Shown in pieces: positions 36,114-46,900 of a stretch of DNA of 64,000 nt. The notes below the pieces were generated by a model. It made no database searches and had not been told where the DNA came from. It saw only the letters and a program-made list of their open reading frames with translations. The DNA comes from Maribacter algarum (ex Zhang et al. 2020) (GTDB lineage: Bacteria; Bacteroidota; Bacteroidia; Flavobacteriales; Flavobacteriaceae). Numbering within the stretch: position 1 is the stretch's first letter; each line of letters opens with the position of its first letter. The position numbers were made by a program, and so were the translations under genes. The stretch spans positions 124,001 through 188,000 of the forward strand of contig NZ_VATY01000004.1 of the NCBI RefSeq assembly GCF_005885635.1, written 5' to 3'.

Positions 36114-37010
36114 TTACAATAGATAGGTTCTTTGTTTTAGAAATAGGTTTAAAGCTTCACCAATGGGATCGTCAAGGGTAAACAAATGATGCGCTATACC
36201 ATTTGAGAGTAAATTGTTTTTTGTCTCAACCATAGTTTCCTTAAACACTTTGAGGTAATTCCTTTTTGCAGATTTCGTATCAACTTTAACTTTCGCACCG
36301 GTTTCTAAATCTTCAAAAACCACATATCCCCTATAGTTGAATTCAAGTTCGTTTTCTCCCATAATCTGTAACACGATGACTTCATTTCGAGCGGTTTTTA
36401 ATCCTTTTATTTTAGAGGTCAATTCGGCTGTATCCTCATGTAAATCGGTAATAAAAAACAGAAGTTCCTTGCGACTCCGGTCATGCAACTTTTCAAATTC
36501 TAAAGATTGTTCAGGCCATTTGCCTTTGCCTTTGATAGTTGCTAATTCATGTAAAAATCGAGTGTATTGCTGCTTTTGTAATACAGGAGGTACGGATTTC
36601 AAGCTTTCGTCATTTAAGGCAAACAGACCAATTCTATCGCCTTGATTTTGAGCTAAAGTGGCCAAGGAGGCAATCAATACTTTTGCATATTCCAATTTCG
36701 TGATGGTATTCTCTTTATGTAGCATGGACTTACTGGCATCTAGAATAAACTTGACGGTTATATGGGTATCTATTTCCGATTGTTTAATGTAATACCGTCC
36801 AGAACGAGCCAACATCTTCCAATCCAATAAACGTAAATCATCCCCAGCTTCGTAACCCCTGTATTGACTGAACTCCAAACCAGCCCCTACTCGTTTACTA
36901 CGATTTAGACCTGAGAGATATCCATTTACAACGACCCTTGCTATCAATGAAAGTCCTGATAGACTATTGATAATTTTGGGTTGCAATAATTGTCGATAAT
37001 CTTGTTTCAC
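36114..37010 (-). CDS. DUF58 domain protein
   Basis: A 298-residue protein with the DUF58 signature: RSKRVGAGLEFSQYRGYEAGDD followed by LRLLDWKMLARSGRYYIKQSE. It has a VWA-like continuation with KFILDASKSMLH (MIDAS DxSxS type). It starts with GTG at 37010, 9 bp after the MoxR stop. DUF58 proteins are paired with MoxR ATPases across bacteria and act as a client or adaptor at the envelope. Confidence 0.92.
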   Translation of the reverse strand: MKQDYRQLLQPKIINSLSGLSLIARVVVNGYLSGLNRSKRVGAGLEFSQYRGYEAGDDLRLLDWKMLARSGRYYIKQSEIDTHITVKFILDASKSMLHKENTITKLEYAKVLIASLATLAQNQGDRIGLFALNDESLKSVPPVLQKQQYTRFLHELATIKGKGKWPEQSLEFEKLHDRSRKELLFFITDLHEDTAELTSKIKGLKTARNEVIVLQIMGENELEFNYRGYVVFEDLETGAKVKVDTKSAKRNYLKVFKETMVETKNNLLSNGIAHHLFTLDDPIGEALNLFLKQRTYLL

Positions 37011-37019
37011 AGCAAATTT

Positions 37020-38021
37020 TTAAGAGGATAACTTAATCGTATCTAACAGGTGCTTGGTAACCTCATCTGAAGTAACCCCTTCTGCTTCAGCTTTAAAATT
37101 TACAATTACACGATGTCGAAGTACTGGATACGCCACATGCTTTAAATCATCAAGCGTTACCGCTAATCGCCCTGCTTGCAAAGCGCGTGCCTTTGCAGTA
37201 AGAATCATTGCCTGACCAGCTCTTGGACCTGCACCCCAATTCACCCACTCCTTTACATAATCATCTGTAGTTGAATCCGGTCTGGTTGCACGAACAATTT
37301 TGCTCGTAAAATCAATAAGCTCATCACTAATAGGTATTTCTCGCACTAAAGCTTGGAGCCTTTGGATTTCTTTTCCAGTTACGACACTTTTGACTTTTTC
37401 CTTTTTGATACCTGTCGTACTTTTTAGAATACTATTTTCTTCGGATGCACTCGGATATCCTATTTTGATATATAACAAGAATCTATCTTGCTGTGCTTCC
37501 GGCAAAGGAAATGTTCCCGACTGTTCTATAGGGTTCTGCGTAGCCAAAATAAAAAAAGGTTTGTCCAATTCGTAGGTCTTTCCGGAATAGGTAACCTCAA
37601 ATTCTTGCATAGCTTCCAAGAGCGCAGCTTGGGTTTTTGGAGGTGTTCTGTTTATCTCATCGGCAAGTATGATATTCGCGAAAATCGGACCTTTATTAAA
37701 TTCAAAAAACTTCTTACCTGTTGTATGATCTTCTTCTAGAATTTCTGTCCCAATAATATCCGAAGGCATTAAATCTGGTGTAAACTGTATTCTGCTAAAG
37801 TCTAAATCAATGGTCTGCGCTAAGGTTTTAATCATCAAAGTCTTCGCAAGACCAGGAACTCCTTCTAAAAGAGCATGACCACCAGCTAAAAAAGTAATCA
37901 ACAAATGTTCGATGGTTTCTTCTTGACCTACAATGACTTTCGCCATTTCCTTTTTTAAGTCAGTAAGTTTTCCCGTTAGGGTTTCAACTTCCTGTTGTAC
38001 TTCCATTAAATGTTTATCCAT
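37020..38021 (-). CDS. MoxR family AAA+ ATPase
   Basis: A 333-residue AAA+ ATPase of the MoxR class, a putative chaperone for assembly or metal insertion of target proteins. Walker A is in GGHALLEGVPGLAKTLMIKT, Walker B in ANIILADEINRTPPKTQAALLEAM, sensor 1 in FILATQNPIEQSGTFPLPEAQ. It is followed by DUF58, BatA-like and DUF4175-like genes and preceded by DUF4159, the usual MoxR neighbourhood. Confidence 0.95.
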   Translation of the reverse strand: MDKHLMEVQQEVETLTGKLTDLKKEMAKVIVGQEETIEHLLITFLAGGHALLEGVPGLAKTLMIKTLAQTIDLDFSRIQFTPDLMPSDIIGTEILEEDHTTGKKFFEFNKGPIFANIILADEINRTPPKTQAALLEAMQEFEVTYSGKTYELDKPFFILATQNPIEQSGTFPLPEAQQDRFLLYIKIGYPSASEENSILKSTTGIKKEKVKSVVTGKEIQRLQALVREIPISDELIDFTSKIVRATRPDSTTDDYVKEWVNWGAGPRAGQAMILTAKARALQAGRLAVTLDDLKHVAYPVLRHRVIVNFKAEAEGVTSDEVTKHLLDTIKLSS

Positions 38022-38032
38022 TCAAATTTTAT

Positions 38033-38653
38033 TTACGAAGTAAGCGCATACATTACGATGTTTACAGCAAATCTTGTATTGTCTATTTTGTACCAACGTT
38101 TGTTTCTAAAATCATAATCCCATTCGCACCCATAGTCCTTGTTACTATATAAAACCCCGATTCTTCCATTGATTTCAATGGCTTTCAGGTATTCATGCAC
38201 CAAATCATCTCCCCAGCCATTTAGTTCTTGAGATGTGGTTGGCGGTCCATCTTCAAATTTGAAGAAGATATTGTACAATTCATGATTGTTTGGGATTTTC
38301 TTCAATTTTCCTTCCCCAAAAATCTCATCCATTTGCCTTTCAAAAGATTTTGCAAATAATCCATCTATATCGTGATTACAGTCATCTACAAAAACAAAAC
38401 CACCATTGTTGACGTACTTCTCAAAGTTCTCTCTTTCCTGTTTGGTAAACTGCACCAACTTATGACCTGAAAGATAACAGAAGGGTGATTTGAAAATATC
38501 ATCACTCGCCAAAGTGATAATCTTCTCCTGCTTATCAACCGCCAGAGTTGTATATTCTACCAATGAATTCAAAAGGTTTGAGGGCATTCGTTGGTCTACA
38601 TCCCAATCACCAGATTCATATTGTAATCGTGTAAAGAAAAATTCGTTGTTCAA
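38033..38653 (-). CDS. DUF4159 protein
   Basis: A 206-residue protein of the DUF4159 kind: FFFTRLQYESGDWDVDQRMPSNLLNSLVEYT, then YLSGHKLVQFTKQERENFEKYVNNGGFVFVDDC, which resembles a GATase-like domain. It starts with TTG at 38653, and no signal peptide is seen. It lies between TldE and MoxR with short gaps, inside the operon. Function unknown, but its co-occurrence with MoxR genes is widespread. Confidence 0.85.
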   Translation of the reverse strand: MNNEFFFTRLQYESGDWDVDQRMPSNLLNSLVEYTTLAVDKQEKIITLASDDIFKSPFCYLSGHKLVQFTKQERENFEKYVNNGGFVFVDDCNHDIDGLFAKSFERQMDEIFGEGKLKKIPNNHELYNIFFKFEDGPPTTSQELNGWGDDLVHEYLKAIEINGRIGVLYSNKDYGCEWDYDFRNKRWYKIDNTRFAVNIVMYALTS

Positions 38654-38754
38654 GTTCTAAATCTAAAATGATTTTTGATATGTGCCTTTTCTGTTATAAA
38701 AAAGAATCTCCGACGTCATAAAACATCGGAGATTCGAATACATTTCAAAATTGA

Positions 38755-40068
38755 TTATACGGCATCAGATAAACTGGTGAAAGTGAAATCCCGAATTTTC
38801 ATATACGGAATCAAATTACCATCAACCCTCTCTTGTTTCCCAAGGGTTTCCAAGTTATTCAGCATAATAATCGGGCTTTCATTAAATCTCAAATTCTTGA
38901 TAGGATATTTGATAGCACCATTCTCAATATAGAAAGTTCCGTCTCTTGTAAGTCCCGTATAAAGTAATGTTTGTGGATCTACCGAACGGATATACCATAA
39001 GCGTGTCACCAAAATTCCTTTTTTAGTGCTTTTGATTAAATCATCCAAGGAATCATCACCTCCTGCCATGATAAAGTTGCTTGGAAACGGGACTGGGTCT
39101 ACGCCCTTTTCCTTGGCCCAAAATCTGCCATAGGCTAAGTTTTTGACGACTCCATTTTCAATCCAACTAGTTTTCTTTAAAGGTTGACCTGCACCATTCC
39201 AGGTAGCACTAGGCACCTCAATATTCAATGGGTCTGACCAAAGTTGTACTCGTTCATCAACAATTTTATCGCCGAGTTTATTTCCGCCTTCTTTGGACAT
39301 GAAACTTCTTCCTTCATCTGCTGAACGCGCACTAATAGCTCGCCCAAGTCCATTTAGTAGACCTAATCCGGCCGATGGTTCTAAGATTACGGTGTATTTA
39401 CCTGGTTCGATTGCTTTTGCCTCCCTTGACATAACCGCTTTGTCAATTGCGACTTTTGACGCTTCCTTCGCATCAAATTTGCTTACATCATTTACATCTC
39501 TAGTTACCCAACCAGAACCTGTACCATCGTTTGTACGCATGGTAACCGTAAATTCAAGATTAGTCTCTTTATTGTAAGCGAAAAGTCCTTTGGAGTTCAT
39601 CATTGCACTGAATCCTGCAGAATCATCTAAAAACCCTGCCGCTGTAACATCTTTGGCTACAGCAGGTTCAATACTGCTATTTGCAACCTCAGCACGAAAC
39701 TCAGGAGTAATATTAGCCGTTGATTCGACATAGGTAATTGAATTGTCATACACCTGCGGACCCAATGGGCCCATAAACTCAGGATTCTCCGGAGAAAGCT
39801 TTGCAAGCTCCTCTGATCTAGCCACCACTCTTTTCAAAGATTCATCATCGAATTCGTCTATTGTTGCGGTACCCATTTGCTTACCAAAATTGGATTGTAC
39901 CACCAAGGTCTGATTTGAACGATGCCCAGCGGTAGAAACTGAATTTCGAGCATAGCGGATATTCCCACTTTCGCTCCCTTCTAAATTAACTTCGCAAGCA
40001 TCAGCTTTGGAAAGGCTAAGTGCCTTTTCCATTATCTTTCTTGCTTCTTCTTCTGTATATATTGCCAT
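38755..40068 (-). CDS. TldE/PmbA-type protease subunit
   Basis: A 437-residue metallopeptidase-related protein of the PmbA/TldE family, the partner of TldD. Typical parts: TEEEARKIMEKALSLSKADACEV, the glycine-rich middle and the SFMSKEGGNKLGDKIVDERV region. TldE lacks the full catalytic HExxxH motif carried by TldD, as here. It is 28 bp after the TldD gene, and the pair forms the first part of a long minus-strand operon reaching MoxR. Confidence 0.88.
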   Translation of the reverse strand: MAIYTEEEARKIMEKALSLSKADACEVNLEGSESGNIRYARNSVSTAGHRSNQTLVVQSNFGKQMGTATIDEFDDESLKRVVARSEELAKLSPENPEFMGPLGPQVYDNSITYVESTANITPEFRAEVANSSIEPAVAKDVTAAGFLDDSAGFSAMMNSKGLFAYNKETNLEFTVTMRTNDGTGSGWVTRDVNDVSKFDAKEASKVAIDKAVMSREAKAIEPGKYTVILEPSAGLGLLNGLGRAISARSADEGRSFMSKEGGNKLGDKIVDERVQLWSDPLNIEVPSATWNGAGQPLKKTSWIENGVVKNLAYGRFWAKEKGVDPVPFPSNFIMAGGDDSLDDLIKSTKKGILVTRLWYIRSVDPQTLLYTGLTRDGTFYIENGAIKYPIKNLRFNESPIIMLNNLETLGKQERVDGNLIPYMKIRDFTFTSLSDAV

Positions 40069-40096
40069 TGTAATTATCTTTTAATGAAACTGGAGA

Positions 40097-41737
40097 TTAC
40101 ACCGTTCTACCCGTATTAATAACATTGATGCCATTAAATCGTGTGGTAGAACTACCATGGGAAACCGCACTTACCTGTGGCGGTTGACCTTTTCCGTCAA
40201 AGAACGAACCGAACAAACGGTAATCGCTCTGATCACATATTTTGGCGCATGAATTCCAGAATTCTTGCGTGTTTGATTGATAAGCAACGTCGTTTAACAT
40301 GCCTACAATCTCGCCATCTTTAATTTCATAAAATACAGTTCCTCCAAATTGGAAGTTGTATCGCTGTTGGTCAATAGAATACGAACCTCTGCCAGCTATG
40401 TAAATTCCTTTTTCAACATCTTTAATCATTTGTTGAACAGAATAGGCCTCCTTGCCAGCTTCTAATGAAATATTTGGCATTCTTTGGAACTGTACATCAT
40501 TCCAACTCTGTGCATAACAACAACCGTGTGATTCATTTTGGTCAATCATTTTCACCTGATCCCGAATAGCCTGATAGTTCACCAAAACACCATTCCGAAT
40601 GATATCCCATTGTTTGCAAGGAACACCTTCGTCATCATAACCAACAGCACCTAACGAACCTACTTGAGTTTTGTCTGCAACGATGTTCACGATATCACTA
40701 CCATATTTAAAGTCTTTGGATTCCCATTTATCAATGGTAGCAAAGCTTGTACCTGCATAATTGGCTTCGTAACCCAATACACGATCCAATTCCGTGGGAT
40801 GCCCTACAGATTCATGTATCGTCAAACCTAGGTGATTTGGTTCTAGAACTAGGTCATATTTACCTGGATCAACCGATTTAGCCGTTAGCATTTCTTTGGC
40901 TTGTTTGGCTGCAGTGGTTGCGTCTTCAACCATATCGTAACTATTGCGATATAATTTAAGTCCGGCTGCACCATCTAGTTTTTCGGACGCTAGTCCATCC
41001 ATATATTCATACCCCATTCCCATGGGTGCACTCATTGCTTGTCTTGTTTTGAATTTACCGGCAGCTTGATCCACTGCGGTTACTCCAAATGTTGGCCAAA
41101 TACGATGAACATCTTGGTCGATATAGGAACCGTCGGTTGAAGCAAAATACTTTTGCTCGTTGACCATAAATAAAGCGGAGTTCACAAAGTTTGCACCATT
41201 CTCAAGTGCAGCAGCATTTGCGTTAAGTAACAAATCAACCTTTTCAGAAACTGGAACATCTTTGAAATCTTTTTTAATAGGAGTCTTCCATGAAACCTCC
41301 CCTTGACCCGATACTGGAGCCAAAACAACGGGTTCTTTTTGAAATTTAGAATTCGCTTTCGCAATAGCAACAGCCTGCTGCGTAGCTTTTTGGATTCCGT
41401 CTTCGGTAACATTGTTGGTTGAAGCAAAACCCCAAGTACCATTTGCAATCACTCGAATTCCGATTCCGAAAGATTCGGTATTTACTACATTTTGAACCTT
41501 ATCTTCACGTGTGAATACATATTGGTTCAAATACCTACCAATACGGGCATCAGCATAGGTGGCACCCATGGACTTTGCCGTATTAAGGGCAACATCAGCC
41601 ATGCGTTTTTTAACAATAACATCCATACCAGGGGCTAGCAATGCCTCAGCTGCAATAGAATTGCCCATCATTGTTGTGGGTAACAATAGTGCACCTGCCC
41701 CTAATCCGGACATTTGAACAAAATCTCTTCTTTTCAT
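40097..41737 (-). CDS. TldD-type metallopeptidase with Tat-like signal
   Basis: A 546-residue TldD. The N-terminus MKRRDFVQMSGLGAGALLLP is a twin-arginine export signal (RRDF followed by a hydrophobic stretch), which is unusual because TldD is usually cytoplasmic. The catalytic HExxxH motif is in LTIHESVGHPTELDR, and AGRGSYSIDQQRYNFQFGG is conserved. It forms a heterodimer with TldE, and known roles include peptide maturation and processing of microcins and antitoxins. First gene of its operon. Confidence 0.9.
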   Translation of the reverse strand: MKRRDFVQMSGLGAGALLLPTTMMGNSIAAEALLAPGMDVIVKKRMADVALNTAKSMGATYADARIGRYLNQYVFTREDKVQNVVNTESFGIGIRVIANGTWGFASTNNVTEDGIQKATQQAVAIAKANSKFQKEPVVLAPVSGQGEVSWKTPIKKDFKDVPVSEKVDLLLNANAAALENGANFVNSALFMVNEQKYFASTDGSYIDQDVHRIWPTFGVTAVDQAAGKFKTRQAMSAPMGMGYEYMDGLASEKLDGAAGLKLYRNSYDMVEDATTAAKQAKEMLTAKSVDPGKYDLVLEPNHLGLTIHESVGHPTELDRVLGYEANYAGTSFATIDKWESKDFKYGSDIVNIVADKTQVGSLGAVGYDDEGVPCKQWDIIRNGVLVNYQAIRDQVKMIDQNESHGCCYAQSWNDVQFQRMPNISLEAGKEAYSVQQMIKDVEKGIYIAGRGSYSIDQQRYNFQFGGTVFYEIKDGEIVGMLNDVAYQSNTQEFWNSCAKICDQSDYRLFGSFFDGKGQPPQVSAVSHGSSTTRFNGINVINTGRTV

Positions 41738-41862
41738 GTGTGTTTGTTTTTTGATTTTTGAAATCTTCTTGTAATATAGTTAAAAGCATCAATTCCACGA
41801 ACTGAAAACAGTACCATGGGAATAGTTTTAAGATAATTTTAAGAAGAAGTTGTGAGCGAGGT

Positions 41863-42594
41863 TTATGAACTCAATTCATCCCAATCGTAATATGAGATTT
41901 TCGTAACATGATTTCTGACCGCCACTGCAGCAATATAATCCGAAGCTGGTTTAAAGGAAAACAAGTTCCATTCGACTTTCTCTTTTAAATTCCATTGAGT
42001 TTCTAATAGTTTTGCCTCTTCATCATTTTCTAAGGAAACGGCAAACTTATCCAAGGGAAATGAGAGTCCGCTGCCTTCTGCTTTGATAAATGATTCTTTT
42101 CGTGTCCAACAGCGAAAGAAAGCCGCGGGCAAATTTTCTTCGGATTGTCTCTCTAAGACTTCAATCTCTTTTTTAGAGAAGAAATTCTGTGCTAATTCCA
42201 AAACATCGAAATCATATTTTATTTTTTCAATGTCAACTCCTATTTCAGTGTTCCTGAAGAAGGCAAAAGCAGCCCTATTTCCTGAATGGGATACGTTGAA
42301 CTTTAAGTTACTTTCAAAATCAAGGATTGGCTTTCCATAGGAGGTGTATTTAAACTTTATATCCTTTGCCTTCATATCCAGATAACTTCCTAATAAAAGT
42401 CTTAGAATCCCGCGGGAAATAATATAGCAATCTCTGTCCTTTTCAAATTTGAATTTTCCACTGCGAGCGCGTTCATCAGTCGAAAGTATGGAATGAAAAG
42501 AGTCAAGCCTGTTCTTATTTTGATTGAAATCACAATACCAGAAATGGATTGTTTTATCAGTAAGGCTTTTTTTCTTTAATTCCATTTCCTCCAT
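41863..42594 (-). CDS. 4'-phosphopantetheinyl transferase (Sfp-type)
   Basis: A 243-residue PPTase. The metal- and CoA-binding motifs are GVDIEKI (with Asp and Glu) and CWTRKESFIKAEGSG (the W-x-x-K-E motif). Length and sequence fit the Sfp group that modifies NRPS, PKS and ACP carrier domains. It overlaps the glycosyltransferase gene by one base (TAATG, stop/start sharing A at 42594), so translation is coupled. Its natural targets are the two NRPS carrier domains and the stand-alone ACP in the same locus. Confidence 0.94.
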   Translation of the reverse strand: MEEMELKKKSLTDKTIHFWYCDFNQNKNRLDSFHSILSTDERARSGKFKFEKDRDCYIISRGILRLLLGSYLDMKAKDIKFKYTSYGKPILDFESNLKFNVSHSGNRAAFAFFRNTEIGVDIEKIKYDFDVLELAQNFFSKKEIEVLERQSEENLPAAFFRCWTRKESFIKAEGSGLSFPLDKFAVSLENDEEAKLLETQWNLKEKVEWNLFSFKPASDYIAAVAVRNHVTKISYYDWDELSS

Positions 42595-43922
42595 TAATTT
42601 AGAAAAGGAGTTATTTCTCTTTGACGATACTCTTGATAGAGCTCATTCATTTCAATCATCTTGCTCTTGAATGAAGCTTCAGTCAAAATTCGTACTATAT
42701 TATGCCGTATCGTTTCACTTGTGTCCATATCCTTATCTCCCCGAAGGCCCATTCCTTGGTAAGCTATCCTAGCAGCGTTGCCATTTTGATCAAAAAACTT
42801 TCCTGAATAGGCTAAAATAGGCACCGCGAAATGCAAGCATTCATTAATACTATTTATTCCGGCATGATTAATACTGCAATCTGATTTTTCTAGTACCTTG
42901 AGTTGCGGCACCCAACTAAACAAAAATATGTTCTCAGGAATTGCTCCTAATAATTCTGGATTTATATTACCACCCAAGGTCATTATCAAAAGCCAATTCT
43001 CCTCATCACTTACAGCTTCAATTACTTTTTTCAAAAAGGATACATCACCTTTGACAAAACTACTTACAGAGCAATAAATAAGTTTTTTGCTTGAGTTTTC
43101 TTTTAGTGCTAAAACTTTCGATATCCGGTTTTCTGTATCCAGATTCGAATTTATACCTATCCTATTTTCAAACACCATGGGACCTAAATACCTAAGATTA
43201 TTTGCTGGCGTATGAGGAAATTCCATTTCTTGCATCGCCAAAGTCAAAATGGGTAATTTGTTAAAACTATACAACGGTGGAAGCGTATTGAGCAATAGGT
43301 TATTTCTCGAAAATCCAATTTCCTTGGCATATTTTCGAAAGACCTCTCTTCGGTAGTTGTTAAAAGTGAGTTTGTTAATCCATAATCTACCGTAAACCAT
43401 TAATCTCATCTTAACCCAAGAAAGGGATATACCCAGCTTGCTTCCACTAAATCCTTGACCGGGAATAATTGAAGTACGAATTGAGGGTAATTTCACATCA
43501 ATTTTATCTGAAAACCAAGTATGGCACAATATGACAGGAATTTTAGTCGCCAGTGCGGGGAAAATAATGTCATGCAATTCCACATCTATAATAATCCTAT
43601 CCGGATTGAGCTCGATAATAATCTTTTTATATTCCTCGAGATGTAATATTCTCTTTCCTCTTTTGTAATGTTTGCCCAAATTCATGAAATGGAATTTGAA
43701 TCTGGCAAACAATGAATACTGCACAACTTGCTCGGAATCATCAAAGTAGAAATTGATTTCTGGGATTTCAACGTAGCTAAATCCCTGTTTATGTACTTTT
43801 TTAGCAATTTCAGCGGAACAAAGGTAGGTAACCTTATGACCTTCTATCTCCAACCTCGAAACCAAAGCGAAGGTTGAATGAAGCCGACCTGTTAAACTTG
43901 GTGCTGCAACCGCTATATGCAT
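42594..43922 (-). CDS. Family 1-like glycosyltransferase (UGT/MGT fold)
   Basis: A 442-residue GT-B glycosyltransferase. The N-terminal domain starts with HIAVAAPSLTGRLHSTFALVSRLEIEGHKVTYL. The nucleotide-sugar-binding C-terminal region has FLFSWVPQLKVLEKSDCSINHAGINSINECLHFAVPILAY, matching the GT1 signature with NHAG in place of the commoner THGG. Family members glycosylate small molecules, so glycosylation of the NRPS product is the simplest reading, but the acceptor is not shown. It sits between the NRPS gene (26 bp) and the PPTase gene (overlap), in one operon. Confidence 0.88.
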   Translation of the reverse strand: MHIAVAAPSLTGRLHSTFALVSRLEIEGHKVTYLCSAEIAKKVHKQGFSYVEIPEINFYFDDSEQVVQYSLFARFKFHFMNLGKHYKRGKRILHLEEYKKIIIELNPDRIIIDVELHDIIFPALATKIPVILCHTWFSDKIDVKLPSIRTSIIPGQGFSGSKLGISLSWVKMRLMVYGRLWINKLTFNNYRREVFRKYAKEIGFSRNNLLLNTLPPLYSFNKLPILTLAMQEMEFPHTPANNLRYLGPMVFENRIGINSNLDTENRISKVLALKENSSKKLIYCSVSSFVKGDVSFLKKVIEAVSDEENWLLIMTLGGNINPELLGAIPENIFLFSWVPQLKVLEKSDCSINHAGINSINECLHFAVPILAYSGKFFDQNGNAARIAYQGMGLRGDKDMDTSETIRHNIVRILTEASFKSKMIEMNELYQEYRQREITPFLN

Positions 43923-43948
43923 TTATTAATTTTAGAAATGATATTCTT

Positions 43949-46900
43949 TTAAACCGAGAACTCGTCTATTCTGGCAGAAACCTCTTTAACGTCTGGTTCT
44001 TCAAATAAATTTATGTGAGCCCCCTTCGTTCGAGCTACCTTGACTTCTCCGGATACCAAAGTCTGCCATGATTCTACAATCTCGGTATTTATGCTTTCTT
44101 CTTCTTTATCGGTAAGTATGATTGCCACCTGACCACTTACTGGATTCCAGTCATATACTTTACAAATCTTTCCTAAGTTAGCATTCATTTCTAGCAGTGC
44201 CTTTTCTTCAGGAGTTGCCCTAGCTTTGGAAAACCTTGATTTGTAGTGGACCCATCTCGTTGAAACCATAGCAACAAGGGTTTTAACAGGATTCCTTAAA
44301 GAGCGCTTCAAAAAGCCTTTGACGCGCATTTTCAAACGTTTGGGGGTATTCAAGTTCCAGGGGTCAGCCATAGTGTCCATTACAATCAAATTGGCAACCT
44401 GCCCTTGTTCACTTAGCTGCTTGGCCATTTGGTGACCTACAGCGACACTGAAACAATACACCATAATATTATAAGGCCCCTCAGGCTGTAAATTACGCAT
44501 TGCTCTGAGATAGTCAGTGGCCATTTGCTCTATACTTTCATGAATACCTTTTTCAGCGTAAACACCCGAGGCTTGAATAGCATAGATGGGGCGATTTGCA
44601 TCTATATGCTTAGTTAAGACATTATAGAAGAAAATATGCCCTCCTCCGGCATGAATACAAAAGAGAGGATTCTTCGAGCCTTCTTTACGCAAAGCAACTA
44701 AATAATCCCATTCTTGGTCTTGGGTTTTCTTGGAAGCTAAGAAATCTGCTAATTTCGAAATGGTCTGATAATCAAATATTTGATTGGGGGAAAGCAGCAT
44801 TCCCTCCTTTTTGGCTTTTGAAATGAACTGAATACTTAGAATAGAATCTCCCCCTAAATCAAAAAAGTTATCATCTGTACTAATAGTATCCATTTGGAGT
44901 ACTTCTTTCCAAAGATCCAATAATTTCGATTCCAAATCATTGGCTGGTAAAATCAATTCTTCAGAGTTCAGTACTGATTCTTCAATTCGAAGCTTTTGTA
45001 AACCGAGTTTATCGATTTTTCCATTCGGTAAAGTGGTAATTTCTTCAACCTGAATTATTAAGCTAGGAACCATATAATCTGGCAATCGGTCCTTTAGATA
45101 TGTTTTGAGTTCTTTGACATCCAAATTAACATCAGCTGTCACATAACCTGCTAAACGTTTCGAATCGTTGTCTCCAAAGGTCTCCACCAGTACAACAACC
45201 CGCTTCAGATCATTATATTCTTGAATGGTCCTTTCGATTTCATCGATTTCAATGCGATAACCACGTATTTTGACCTGTTGGTCCGACCTCCCTAAAAATT
45301 CGATGGTGCCATCTGAACGATATCTTCCTAAATCCCCAGTCTTATACAATTTATCTTTGGGAGAATTCCCAAAAGGATTTTCCACATATGCTTTTAACGT
45401 TAATTCTGGTCTCTTATAATATTCTCCAGAAAGCCCAACTCCACCAACATATATTTCACCTACGGCACCGAGGGGAACCCTGTTCAAAAATTCATCTAAA
45501 AGATAGATTTCTGCATTTGCCACGGCTTTTCCTAACGGGACAGTTGCCGTTAAATGTTCTTTCACAATTTTATGAGCAATACACCAAACAGTAGCCTCAG
45601 TAGGGCCGTATTCATTATACAATTCAACAGCATCGAATTTTTCAAAATGTGCTGCGCACAAGGATACTGGACATGCTTCACCAGCAACCATAACAGTGTC
45701 TAAACTTTTCAGTTTAGAAGTATTTCCATGTTCTAAAATTAAATTATAAAGCGACGGCAGCATTAGCGTATGACTCACGCCATTTTGAGCAATCACTTCT
45801 TCTATTCTAGAAATATCTTGTTCAATACGGTTTTCCGCGATTATTAGGTTTCCTCCTGTACAAAGTGTCCAAAAGATACCCGCTTTTGAGCTATCAAAGG
45901 AAATGGAGGACATCAGCAAAAATACCTCCGGATTTGTATTGTAAAATTCCAATCTACCACCCGTGGAATTGATGATGTTCTTATGTGTTATGGGAACGCC
46001 TTTAGGGTTTCCTGTACTCCCAGAAGTATAAATCATATATGCCAAATCGTTCTCCTCCACTTTCGGAAGCTCTTCCTGGATACCATCAATACTATCCGAA
46101 GAATCAATCGATATCAAATGACTATCAAAATTCGAGAACAAATGGCATAGTTCTGAATGCGTAACAACAATATTCACCTCAGCATCAGTAAGCATGAAAT
46201 CAATGCGCTGAGCGGGGTATTTTGGATCTATTGGCACGTACGCACAACCTGCCTTTAATATGGCAAGCATACCTACAATCATGTCAAGAGAGCGGTCAAT
46301 ACATAAGCCAACAATCTCGTTCCTATTTTTAGTTTTATTGAGGATTTTTTTCGCCTGTAAAGCTGCCTTATCATTCAGTTTTTTATAGCTCATCTTATCA
46401 TCCATGTAGCTAACAGCTATATTTTCAGGATGTTTAGAACTTATATCAGAAATGATATCATGAATACCGGAATAATCGGCGAAAGGATTTTCAACTTTAG
46501 AATGCTGAAGGTTAAAAAACTTACTTTCCTTTTCAGTAAGCATAGGGACTTCAGAAATAGATCGATTTGAGTTTTTAACGATTCCCTCCAAAAGATTTTT
46601 AAAATGCTCTTGAAATCTATCGATGGAAGTTGCCTCAAACAAATCACTGGTATACTCAAAAGTGGAGGATAGTATTCCTTCTTCCTCAGAAATATAAAGT
46701 GTAAGGTCAAACTTTGATACTCCTGCATCAAAAAATCCGTGTTCTAAAGTAAGTTCAGCTCCAAAGGAGGGCGTTTTGGGTACCGCATGGTACAAAAACA
46801 TTACCTGGAAAAAAGGATTTATCGAAAGTGAACGTTCTTGTTTCAGTTCTTTTACCAAGGTATCAAAGGGCACATCCTTGTTTGAAAAGGCGTCCAATGT

